Source of the DNA: Tetracentron sinense
Taxonomy: Eukaryota; Streptophyta; Magnoliopsida; Trochodendrales; Trochodendraceae
DNA length: 64,000 bases
Direction: 5' to 3'
Assembly: GCA_015143295.1 (NCBI GenBank)
Contig: CM026562.1
Coordinates: 11,746,041-11,810,040 of the forward strand
Position numbers and translations under genes: made by a program. The notes under the pieces were generated by a model, which saw only the letters and a program-made list of their open reading frames with translations, was not told the DNA's origin and ran no database searches. Numbering within the stretch: position 1 is the stretch's first letter; each line of letters starts with the position of its first letter. This document shows, one piece after another, positions 12,236-22,426 of the stretch.

Positions 12236-13472
12236 TTCAACAGAGTGCAAATCAACTACAAGTAGGAGAAATCCCAGGGTGTCCCAAATTTTGGTCCCCC
12301 AGCCTACATTTCATCCTACTCCAAGTCCTTCTAAATCCCCTAGGAACTACGAGTGAAAGCACAATATCACATCTGTATCCCCAACAGAAATATCATCCTC
12401 AATCCTTAGAGGAGCACCATTCAGGGCAATGACGGGAGAAGACCTTTTTTTCCTAGCAATACAGATTCCCCCAGTAATCATGAGCATGAGTAAAAACTAG
12501 CAACGGCCTCATTGTGCAAAAATTGTGTGATACCTAGACCTAATCTTGTGATTAGGGGTAAAAAATGGATAAAAATCAATTAGGTCTAGTTGGTCATTAC
12601 ATCTGTATCGCAGGCATGAGGAAAACCGGCAACGGCCTCATCGCGCAAAAATTATGCGGACCCAATGACTTGGTTATTCCAAGGGTAAAAAAGGGAGAAA
12701 AGCTGAAGAGCAGTTTGGCAACAGAATCCGGTTGCAGTTAGTCTAACTAGATAAATCCACTACAGTGGCCCTCAATAGATGGAAAGGAAGGGCAGCTTCC
12801 CCAGCAACAGTCTCCAACAGAATTTGGATCCCCAAGAGTGATCTATGACAGTCTCATATCCCCTAGCAGATCCCTAGTAGTGGTCTACAACGGTGACACG
12901 CTCCCCAGTGGACCTCCAGCAGAAGCATCAAATTTGCTCCCTAGTAAGCTTCTCCACGGCCAGAGTCTAATCTCAGCAGTGACAAGACAAAAAGGTCTAC
13001 CTATGAGCATCACCAATGGTGACAAAGCCTCTTCTAGGTCATACTTTGCTCTCCAAGAGTGAAAGTCAAGTTACAAAACCCCAAGCCCTATCTAAGGCAA
13101 CTTCTTGGCAAAACTAATAGCTAGTTGAACATTCTTCCTGTTGAAATCAAAATTGTTTTTACAAAGGTCCAAAACCTTTTATAAATTGTTTTCAAAACAG
13201 CCCTTTTTGGTATCCAGACCAGGTTATACCAGCCTGCACTGAGTAGCCCTGGCAAGATGTAGCAGAAGAAGCCGACACCATGCATCCCCACAAGTCGCAA
13301 TCAATAGAGTCATAGAAAAGCATCCTCGTCTTTATCCCCTGCATGACATCCTTGTATAGCATCACACCCTATGTGACCAATTTCCTTAGTGTCAATCAAC
13401 TTGATCAAAATCCAGCGCCTCTCGGCCATTTCAATTCGATCCGGCTAATGCCTCTTGGATGTTCCGCAACTC
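12236..13472 (+). other. B region after RNase H, non-coding
   Basis: No integrase motif (HHCC or DDE) is visible in any frame. Two imperfect direct copies (about 12485-12560 and 12615-12700) share GGCAACGGCCTCAT-type and GCAAAAATT segments. The rest is unstructured 3' sequence, partly made of diverged CCCCAGCA-like steps. Confidence 0.5.
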
Positions 13473-13945
13473 TTTTCGACATCCCGTGTGTCCTCGACAT
13501 CCTGTGTATACCTTTATAGTGTCTAACACTTGCATGTCCTCCGTATGGACACCCCCGTGTGTCCTCAACATCCCGTGTATACCTTTACAGTGTATACCAC
13601 CTGCATGTCCTCCATTTCGACACCCCGGTGTATCCTCGATATCTCGTGTGTATCTTTATAGCGTATACCACCCATATGTCCTCCCTTTCAACACCCCCGT
13701 GTGTACTTGACATCCCTGTATACCTTTAAAGAGTATACCACTCGCATGTCCTCCCTTTCGACACCCCCGTGTGTCCTCGACATCACGTGTATACCTTTAT
13801 AGAGTATACCACCCGCATGTCCTCCCTTTCGACACCCCCGTATGTTCTCGACATCCCGTGTATACCTTTACAGTATATACCACCCGCATGTCATCCCTTC
13901 AATCCCTGTGTGTTCTCGACGCCCTGTGTGTCTTTTCGATCAACT
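13473..13945 (+). repeat. 71-bp tandem repeat in the B 3' region (about 6.7 copies)
   Basis: Starts recur near 13473, 13543, 13613, 13684, 13755, 13826 and 13897. Each unit contains TTTCGACACCCCCGTGTGTC, CTCGACATC, GTGTATACCTTTA and CATGTCCTCC. Tandem repeats in the 3' untranslated region are a known feature of Ogre/Tat elements. ORFs read through here are repeat artefacts. 13946-14174, up to the copia insertion, shows nothing further. Confidence 0.9.
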
Positions 13946-14174
13946 CGATCGAATTTCTTCGGCCAACGCCTCCGGGCTATGCCATCCTTGCATCCATCAA
14001 TCCCCAGTGAGTGCTCTAAACTACTCACTCTTCTCCAGCAGTGGCCATGCCACTTCAGTGCACTCACCATTTGCACTGCATGCATACATGTCATCTCCCA
14101 AAATCCGAGCTTGGTGTAAAAATAGGATGATTCTAGTCTTTGCCGTTCAAATCACCAACCTTGGCATTCTTCAG

Positions 14175-15376
14175 TGAAATTTATCCAGATCAATGATCTC
14201 TAAGACCTAGAGGGGGGGTGAATAGGTCTATCTAATAATTTCTAACCAATTTTAATTTTTCAATTAATATGTTTAGAAATCAATGAAGAAATCACTCAGA
14301 CAATCCACACAAATCAAACACAGAAGATTTTTACGTGGAAAACCCTAAAGGGAAAAAAACCACGGGACCTCGTCCAGCAACAAACTTCACTATGAAAAGA
14401 TTTCAAGAACAAGACAAGACCTTACCAAAACAGAAACGACGTTCCTAGGTATAGACTCTTACTCTTGATTTCCACGAACTAGCAGGTTCGATCTCCGCCG
14501 TAGCAGCTTCGGTTCCACACCGACCAAATCTTCTCAGGCTACTTCAAAACCACGATCACACACGATTGATCTCCTTCCACGAAGGCTCCGAATCAAACAC
14601 CGGACACACACACAAGGTGTAGGGTTGTGAATCAATTTAGGAAGTTTCAAACCCTAGAGGGATCTCATATAGATCTGAGTTCACACAATGCAAGATCAAA
14701 GGTTTAGATCTATACTTGCATTCTCTAGGATCAAAGAAAGAGGAGGGATCAACAAAGATCTAAAAGAACAAGAGGAAAAACCCTAGAGGAGTTTCTCAGA
14801 CCTCTACTCTTTCAAAAATAAACAAAGATTCGAATTAGGTCTCCAAAAAGTTGTTTATATAGGGTTTAAAAAAAGAATCTAGAAAAATAAAAATTCTTTT
14901 TACGGGGACCGATTGAGTGGTGCTCATTACCGATCGCTCGGTCCAAAACGGATCGCTCGGTGCTCATAACCGATCGATCGGTTAAAAATCACCTCTCTGG
15001 AAAAATACCCCATACAAATTTTTTGTCCAGTCGATAGCCACCGATCGATCGGTCTCAACACCGAGCGATCGGTTGAGACAGAATTTTTTCCAAACCATTT
15101 TTCTTTTCATGTTTATTTGATTCAACTAAGATCAAACAACTTTGTTAGGTTTAAAACTATCCTCCTAGGTATGTTTAGAGTTATCTAAGTCAAATCCAAC
15201 CTAGGTAGGGGTCTCTAAGTCCATTACCTTTCTAGATCCAGAGTAGGAGCTTTTTCTTCACTTTCTTCAATCTTCTTTATGCTTTAGCTCTCTCTTCTGA
15301 CAAGTTGAACACGACTCGACTCACATGACCTATCTAATGATCACGGAATTTGCCAACACCTACTTAGGGATTTACA
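14175..15376 (-). repeat. 3' LTR of the Sirevirus element (left copy)
   Basis: In sense orientation it runs from TGTAAATCCC at 15376 to ATAAATTTCA at 14175, 1202 bp. It is nearly identical to the right copy (35379-36597, 1219 bp) apart from substitutions and one fewer palindrome repeat. A TATA box (CTATATAAAC, sense) lies at 14853-14862. Confidence 0.93.
14908..15074. promoter_or_regulatory. Palindrome array in the Sirevirus 3' LTR
   Basis: Repeated 14-bp palindromes of the ACCGATCGATCGGT type with one-base variants. The spacer contains TTTGTATGGGG and TTTTTCCAGAGAG (sense, minus strand). The array ends about 45 bp upstream of the TATA box. Likely a cluster of transcription-factor sites; this role is inference. 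Confidence 0.65.
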
Positions 15377-15979
15377 ATCTCCCCCTTTGGCAATTCCGGG
15401 ACAAAACAAGACTAACTCATATACTAGGTTCAAATTTTCCCAAATGATTCAAAAATGGAAAATTGACCTTTACATGACTCAAAAATGATTACATGACATT
15501 TGACATTTTAACTTGTCATGATTCACCAAATTTAGAACCTGTTTGCCTGCACATGCTAAATCAAAAACCTGTGAAGCATGGGAAATAAAATATGGGAAGA
15601 AGTAAAACATGTATAACATCCACAATTCCACAATACTATATCCATAACAGGTTAATCATGTTTCCATAACATCATCCACAAAATTATATCCATATGCATA
15701 TCATGCACTCTCCCCCTTTTTGGCTCGAAATGCCAAAGGCGGACTATAAACGATAAAATTAATGCATAAACATCAAATGAGATGAGATATAAGAGAATGA
15801 GAATAAACCATCCAAATTCATACATCCAAAACCAAGTCAATAACATCCAAAAAGGTTTGTACTGAGGACAACCAAGTCAAAATACATCTAAGTCTCAAAC
15901 TAATACTAGGACTAAGGTAAACTCCAAAATATACACATGAACCATAAGGAGTATCTATCCTAGTACATCAATCTAACTA
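15377..15979 (-). promoter_or_regulatory. Polypurine tracts and 3' untranslated region of the Sirevirus
   Basis: Sense GCCAAAGGGGGAGAT abuts the 3' LTR start at 15376. A second tract, CCAAAAAGGGGGAGAG, lies at 15707-15722, and a third GAGGGGGAGAA is at 17563-17574. Multiplied purine tracts are known in Sireviruses. No gene is seen in this stretch. Confidence 0.7.
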
Positions 15980-17230
15980 TCACTCCTGCTCATCATCAGA
16001 AGTGAGCTGGGACTCATAATAAGCTCGAAAATCACGAACATCTCTCTGTACGCCCAGCACTGCTGCATCGAGTGATCCAAGTCTTCCACGGATCTCTGTG
16101 GTGAACTCCTGGTGGGATGAAATATGCGTTGAGAGATCCATCTACATCTCTCTCATCATTCTGGCTAGATCATCAATCGTGGCCGGAGGTGGATGAGAGG
16201 ATCCTGTACCAAAATCAGCTTCCTCCTCAATATCTCGAACTGAAGCATGAGAGAAACTCTGAGCGATGGTATTTTTGTTGATCGGACGTTTCGGATTACG
16301 GGTAGGAACTCCAGGAGGAGCAATAATCCCTTGAGAACCAAGGAGTTTAGTAATCAGTGATCCAAACGGAAGAGCCCCAACCACAGTTTGAGTTTGATGG
16401 GCTTGAATCATCAAATCAATTATGTGTGCTGCAAGGTCAATATCATGTCCACGAAGGAGACTGAATAAAAATCGAGCTCTATCTTCCCTAAGGTCTGCAG
16501 TATGAACCTTTGGGTGGATATTGGCACTCATTACTAGGTTTACAAGTCTGGCATCCCTAGTGAGTTTTGTTACTTCTATTAAGGAACCAACCCAAAATGT
16601 AGGAGCACCACAAAGAAAGGTGACTACATTGTTCATAGATTCTTTATCCTCATCTTTCTTGTATTTATAAGGATAATAGGCATCTGGAACTCGAGGACAA
16701 CCAAGAAATTTAGCAATGACATTTGGATTTATCAAAACTGATTGTTCTAAAGATCGAGATTTAAAAGACCAGGTTTTAAAATTGATTTCAGAGAAATTTG
16801 AGTAAAATTCCTGGACTAACTGAATAGGAGCAGGACCGGATAAAGTGAGAAGACCTTCCCAGTTACGATCGGTAATGAGCTTAGAAAGGTAATAATCACC
16901 AAAATATGAAATTCTAATGCTCCTTTCAACCATAACACCCTTTTTACTAAAATACTCACTATAAAGCTGAGCAGCACTAGGGTTAATGAAGGGACCCAAT
17001 AGAACATTTGAAGATGAACTAGCTTTTCCCTTTAGTTTCCGGGTTTTATCTGCCAAAGACTTTTGGTGATTTTCAGTAGTAGAATCCACCATTCTACGGA
17101 TTGGTCGATCCCCTATTGAAATCCCATGTCCTATTGGAGTGAAGGAAAAGGGCTCTTGGTTTAGCTCATCTTCAGGAGGGTCCTCTTGGTTGTTGAGGAC
17201 CAACCTTCGGCGTTTGGGAGCGCCAGACAT
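15980..17230 (-). pseudogene. Sirevirus post-pol ORF (putative plant transposon protein-like), one stop codon
   Basis: From ATG at 17230 (MSGAPKRRRLV) the frame is open to a TAG at 16142-16144, then continues for 53 codons to a stop at 15980. About 416 codons in all. The centre (YLSKLITDRNWEGLLTLSGP, then LVQEFYSNFSEINFKTWSFK and NPNVIAKFLGCPR) resembles the 'putative plant transposon protein' domain found in many plant mobile-element proteins. The N-terminus is basic. No convincing membrane anchor is seen. An alternative upstream ATG at 17269 would add the hydrophobic MAFILSLILLAYL, but that stretch overlaps a likely leader intron. It sits where Sireviruses carry their env-like ORF. Function unknown. 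Confidence 0.65.
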
Positions 17231-17238
17231 GAGATAGG

Positions 17239-17334
17239 CTAGAAGGATTAAGGATAAAATGAAAGCCATGGATGAACAGTCAATGCCCTAGATGAGAAAT
17301 TCAACCTATACGCAAGAAAACGTACAAGGCTTAC
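17239..17334 (-). other. Putative 96-bp leader intron before the post-pol ORF
   Basis: The sense strand has a strong donor AAAAAG/GTAAGCC and a T-rich acceptor CCTTAATCCTTCTAG/CC, only eight bases before the ATG at 17230. Size and signals fit a plant intron. Splicing would remove the hydrophobic N-terminal extension. Confidence 0.5.
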
Positions 17335-17483
17335 CTTTTTGATGCTTGGGAAACCCTTAGAGTCGAATGGAATGACCGTAGGAAGGATTTGGAGGAGAGG
17401 TAACCGAGAGATCGCTCTGGAGTTCGGAGAAGAAGTGAACAGAAAAAGGAGAAATGAGGGTTTCATAACCCTGTTCACGAAAG

Positions 17484-17518
17484 ACCGATCGATCGGTTTT
17501 TAACACCGAGTGATCGGT
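17484..17518. promoter_or_regulatory. Two LTR-type palindromes upstream of the post-pol ORF
   Basis: ACCGATCGATCGGT and ACCGAGTGATCGGT stand 254-288 bases upstream of the ORF start. On the sense strand AAATGGTTT and an A/T-rich stretch precede them, as in the LTR array of the same element. This suggests an internal copy of the LTR promoter module. Confidence 0.5.
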
Positions 17519-17534
17519 GGTCTGAAAAAATTTT

Positions 17535-18688
17535 CAAAAATTTTACTTTTAAAACCATTTCTCCCCCTCAACCAATGGTACAGTAAAAACTCATTTTCAC
17601 CTCAAAATAACCAATTCACCAAAAAATTTGCAATAATTGATTTCATTAAAATCATAAAGAATAATCACCCAAGAATTGATATATCAAGTACAGTCATAAA
17701 TAAGGATTATGTAAACAATAATTGATTTTCACAGGTGATTAATTATGGTATTTGCATCAAATTCACAATCAGAGTCAAGAAACAATTAGAAGTAATGTTA
17801 GTGTGAAATCAAAATTCATTACTTGACTCTTTGAATTGGTTTCCTTCCTTAAGCTAGATTTTGACATTATAGCTCAAATGAGACTCTAAAATTTTCAAAA
17901 ACTAGTTTTAAAACCAATAAACATCCATACTTATATGATGAGCAATTTTTACCCCAAATTTGACTAACAAATTTATTTCCTTTCTTTTTCAGTCAAATTG
18001 TACTCATTGTGAAAATTCTTTTTGGAGTACACATATATAGTTTTTAGCACACTGGTGACTTTCACACAAGTGAGAAGGTAGCTCTTTCTAATGACAGTGG
18101 GGGCTTTCACACTAGCAATCCATATAGATACCTACTGTTTGTCTAGGTAGCCATTACTCACTGTTTGCATTCACTAGTAGCAATCACATAAACTCACAGG
18201 TAGTCCTCTCCATGTCAATAATTTTTATAACTAGGGGGCTCACCTTATAGAATTTTTTATCACATTGGTTATACTAGATTTGATTAATCTAGGGAACCAT
18301 ATGGTATAATATCAGAACCTTTAAATAGGAACTAATATCATCTAAAGAATCAGTCAGAGTGCATGTGCAACACATAACATCTTTGTTTACTCAACTCTAA
18401 CTGAGATTAGTTAGCATGACCAAATTCAATCACAAGATCGAACCAACAGTTGACCTATCCTAATTTACTCAATCTTATGAAATATTTATCCTTGGATTAT
18501 ATGTTCAAATATGATTTTAAGGAAATAAATGATGTTTAATACAGGAGAGTAGGTCAACCAAACATTCTATTTTTTTATTTTTAAATGTTTTTGGATTTTT
18601 TTTTATAAAAAAAATAAAAATAACAAAAAATAGCTCTATGACATGAATAGAACATGAAGAACACATAGGCTATGAAACAAGTACACCT
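17535..18688 (-). other. Sirevirus spacer between pol and the post-pol unit
   Basis: About 1.15 kb of A/T-rich sequence with a T/A-run region at 18570-18630. No conserved ORF. It ends in a purine-rich tract at 17563-17574. Confidence 0.5.
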
Positions 18689-20829
18689 TTACTCAACTCC
18701 ACACAAACCTATGGATTTCCTAAGGAGTTCAAACCTAAGGGAATCTAAGGGTTTTGTAAGAATGTCCGCAAATTGATTCTCTGTTTGGACATACTCTATA
18801 GATACAATCTTTTGCTCAACAAGATCACGGATGAAGTGATGTCTAATGTCTATGTGTTTTGTGCGAGAATGTTGAACGGGTTTTTGGAAATATTGATAGC
18901 ACTTGAATTATCACAATACACAGTCATAGTGCTCTGTTCAATCCCGTAATCATTCAACATCTGATTCATCCACAGAAGTTGAGTGCAACAACTGCCAGCT
19001 GCTATGTACTCAGCTTCTGCAGTGGACAATGAAATTGAATTATGCTTTTTGCTAAGCCAAGCAACTAAGCAGTTTTCAATATAGAAACATCCTCCTGAGG
19101 TGCTCTTCCTATCATCAGCATTTCCGGCCCAATCGGCATCGGAATATCCAACTATCGTGGCATTTGTATCAAAAGAATACAAGAGGCCAAATGATAGAGT
19201 TCCACTCACATATCGAATGATACGCTTGACTGCAAGCAAGTGAGACTCTTTTGGGCTCGCTTGATAGTTGGCACATGCACCAACACTAAAGGCTATGTCT
19301 GGTCTAGTAGCAGTTAGGTAGAGTAAACTACCAATCATGCTTCTATAAGAAGTTTGATCAACATCTTTGCCTGAAGCATCTTTACTAAGTTTTGTAGTAG
19401 AACTCATAGGAGGCCTTACATGCTTAGCAGAGCTCATGCCAAATTTCTTCACTAGATTTTTAGCATATTTGATTTGAGATACTGAGATCCCAAAATCCAA
19501 TTGCTTGATCTGAAGACCAAGGAAGAAACTTAGCTCACCAACCATGCTCATTTCAAATTCATTTTTCATTTGTTCAGCAAATGAAAGAGCATGTAAGTCT
19601 AATGTGGAACCAAACACTATGTCATCAACATATATCTGGGCGATGACAATATCACCTTTCACATTCTTTATGAAAAGGGTTCTGTCTATTCCCCCTCTCG
19701 AAAATCCATTTTCCAAGAGATAAGTATTCAGTCTCTCATACCAAGCTCTTGGAGCTTGCTTTAAACCATAGGGGGCCCTTTTTAACCGATAGACTTGATC
19801 AAGGTGATGTGGATCTTCAAACCCTTTTGGTTGTTCCACATAGACTTCCTCCTGTAGAATGCCATTCAGAAAGGCACTCTTAACATCAATTTGAAAAAGT
19901 TTGAATTTCATATGGCAAACCACAGCTAGAAGAATTCTTATTGATTCTAGCCTGGCTACAGGAGCAAAGGTTTCATCGAAGTCAATACCTTCAATTTGGG
20001 TGTATCCTTGTGCAACTAACCTAGCCTTATTTCTTATGATAGTACCTTTTTCATCAGATTTGTTCTTGAAAATCCATTTGGTACCTATCACATTTGTATT
20101 GTTAGGCCTAGGTACTAAATACAAAACATCATTCCTAGTAAACTGAAGTAACTCTTCTTGCATTGCATTTATCCAATTATCATCTGCAAGAGCTTCAGCT
20201 ACATTCTTGGGTTCAAAAGATGAAGTATAGCAAATGTAGCTAACTTCATTTTCAATTTGTTTCCTCGTTCTCACTCCACTTTCAAGATCACCAATTATAT
20301 CAGTGGGGGTGTGAGGACTCATGACCCTAGAATGTGTAGGTTTTGATGGAGATGATTGCTTATTAATAAGTGGAGTTGAAACATTTTCAACATTTTCATT
20401 TTCAGCACTTTCATCATCCTCAAGTTGCACATTTTCAACACCGGAGTCATCCACAACTACATTTATGGACTCCATAATCTTAGAGGTTCTCAAGTTGTAC
20501 ACTCGATAAGCTCTACTGTTGGTGGAGTATCCAAGAAATATCCCTTCATCACTCCGGGATTCAAATTTGCCCAGTTGCTCTCTATCCTTAAGGATATAGC
20601 ATTTACTTCCGAATTCTCGAAAGTACTTGACACTGGGTTTCTTGTTATTCCACAACTCATATGGGGTTTTCCTTGTTCCAGGTCTTACAAAAACTCTATT
20701 AACTATATAGCAAGCAGTGTTAACTGCCTCAGCCCAGAAATGAGAAACTAGATTGTTGCTATGAAGCATAACTCTAGCCATCTCTTGGAGAACCCTATTC
20801 TTCCTCTCTACTACACCATTCTGCTGAGG
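18689..20829 (-). pseudogene. Sirevirus pol: integrase end, reverse transcriptase, RNase H
   Basis: The minus strand starts in integrase (PQQNGVVERKNRVLQE carries the catalytic Glu). It passes through the C-terminal IN region and RT (VIGTKWIFKNK, ARLVAQGYTQ, catalytic YVDD) into RNase H (GYSDADWAGN, STAEAEYIA). A one-base deletion near 18885 shifts the frame after SKNP, ending the long ORF at 18850. The normal C-terminus (TKHIDIRHHFIRD ... FADILTKPL) continues in another frame to the stop at 18689. The upstream part of integrase is separated by solo LTR S1. Confidence 0.9.
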
Positions 20830-22426
20830 TGTAATGTAGAGCCCCGGACCTTTTCACATTTAATGCATGACACTTTCGTTGCCATTTTGCCTTTAAAGAG
20901 GAATAATTAATAAATAAGGAATAAATTAGAAATTTTGAAATATTAAAAATGTTCATTTTCGAAGTACGAACCCAACGCAAGTTGAATCGTCAAAATCGGA
21001 CGAACGAGTCAAAAGATATGACCAAAACAGGCTGGACCTGTAGACATGTATTATGAGATGGGTTGTGAATGGTGAATGGAGATGAATGTGGGCGATTGGA
21101 TGCCGTGTGTATTGATGTGATGGATGAACGGGGAGGGCATTGTACCCATAATAAACATACATATGTGATGTGAGTAAAACCCACCTAGAAAAGCATGTTG
21201 TAGGGTTAATAAATAATGAATGCACCATGTTTGATGAAATGCCAAGGTGAATAAAATGAATAATAAATTAAGAAAATGCATGTTTAAGGTTTATGGAAAT
21301 TGCTAGGGTCATGATAGTGTGATTGTTCGCTTTCCCTAAATGATATGAAGATTAAATTGCCCAAATCATTGATGTTATGTGTTATGAATTACTCAAATGC
21401 CATATTTAATTCCAAATGCAAGTATGCCCACGACCTCACGAGCACGCATACATGACAAGATCTACTGAGGTTTTCAAGAATGGGATTTAGAGGTGGGGCA
21501 TATCCTAAGATATGTTTTACCTCACTTTTGGGCAAGGACAAGACAATCATGCATACATATCATAAGAAGGGTCTCCCTTCCCTCTCAAGGCATCTCACAA
21601 GTGCATCTCACAAGGACATCTCACAAGTGAATCTCACAAGTGGAAGGAGAAGCATGAGCATTCTAGGAAGAAGGGTCTCCCTTCCCTCACAAGTAGATTA
21701 CTTTTCAGAACAAGCAAGCATGACACGCATGATACAAGCATGACACGCATGACACGGTAGACAAGGTTGCAAGCATAAAAAGGGTAATTTCAGTCAAGTC
21801 AAGTGCACAAGATTTCAAGGGTTTTACCGGTTTTTATGATTGCAAACATGATGACTTATATTGCTTTACTTTATTGTCATGATATGAATCATTCCTGCTT
21901 TATATGCGTGAATTTTTTCCTGCTTTATGCATGCTATCCGTATGCTATGACTGTTGGTTAGTGCTTGGTACCCGCTGAGTATTCCATGCTCAGCCGTACT
22001 TCTTTTGTCGGCAGGTTCTGAGGGAGCTGCTGCTCCATTTGATGTTTGTGCTCCTGGTCCATGGGTGGAGGAGGAGTACGTCGAGGAGCCTTTGGAGGAA
22101 CCTCCCGTAGAGGGTTATCAGTAGGTGGTGTTAGATTCTGAGTGGATTAGCTGTGGGTGAGCATGAGTGATTATATCCATGTATTTTGGCGGGCATGTCC
22201 GCACTTTCTTTGTTTTGATTTCTTTGTATTAAAACTTGGACCATGTGTATATACTTAGAGGTTAGACTTCCGTTGTGTTTTATAGTTATGTTTCCGCTGT
22301 CATCCTTTATTGTTTATACTCTGTGGGTTTTTGCAGGTTGGTTTGTCAAGCAAGTCATGTAAGCCATGATTAGTCGTCCAAAGTTCACTCTAACGCCTAG
22401 GGTGGGTTTTGGGTCGCGACATGTAA
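20830..22426 (+). mobile_element. Solo LTR S1 (Tekay type) with TSD TGTAA
   Basis: The LTR itself is 20835-22421 (TGTAGAGCCCCGG ... GGGTCGCGACA, 1587 bp). It is flanked by TGTAA at 20830-20834 and 22422-22426. No internal region is present, so it is a recombination product or a very short copy. Relative to the A LTR it lacks about 600 bp, from just after the CAAAACAG segment to ATTATGAGATG. That removes the palindrome array, the promoter region and the leader splice donor. Confidence 0.92.
22005..22124 (+). CDS. LTR micro-ORF, S1 copy
   Basis: The frame is identical to the other copies (SAGSEGAAAP ... PWVEEEYVEEP ... GYQ-stop). The initiating ATG has become TTG. The coding frame is kept although this is a solo LTR. 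Confidence 0.4.
   Translation: MSAGSEGAAAPFDVCAPGPWVEEEYVEEPLEEPPVEGYQ

Noticed and set aside
13459-14177. Overlapping ORFs of 79-116 codons
   Set aside because: Produced by the stop-poor 71-bp tandem repeat. All three frames are open in places, and sequences are repeat translations.
17230-17269. True envelope protein in the Sirevirus
   Set aside because: Apart from the optional hydrophobic N-terminus there is no second membrane segment, cleavage site or cysteine pattern. The central domain resembles plant transposon proteins.
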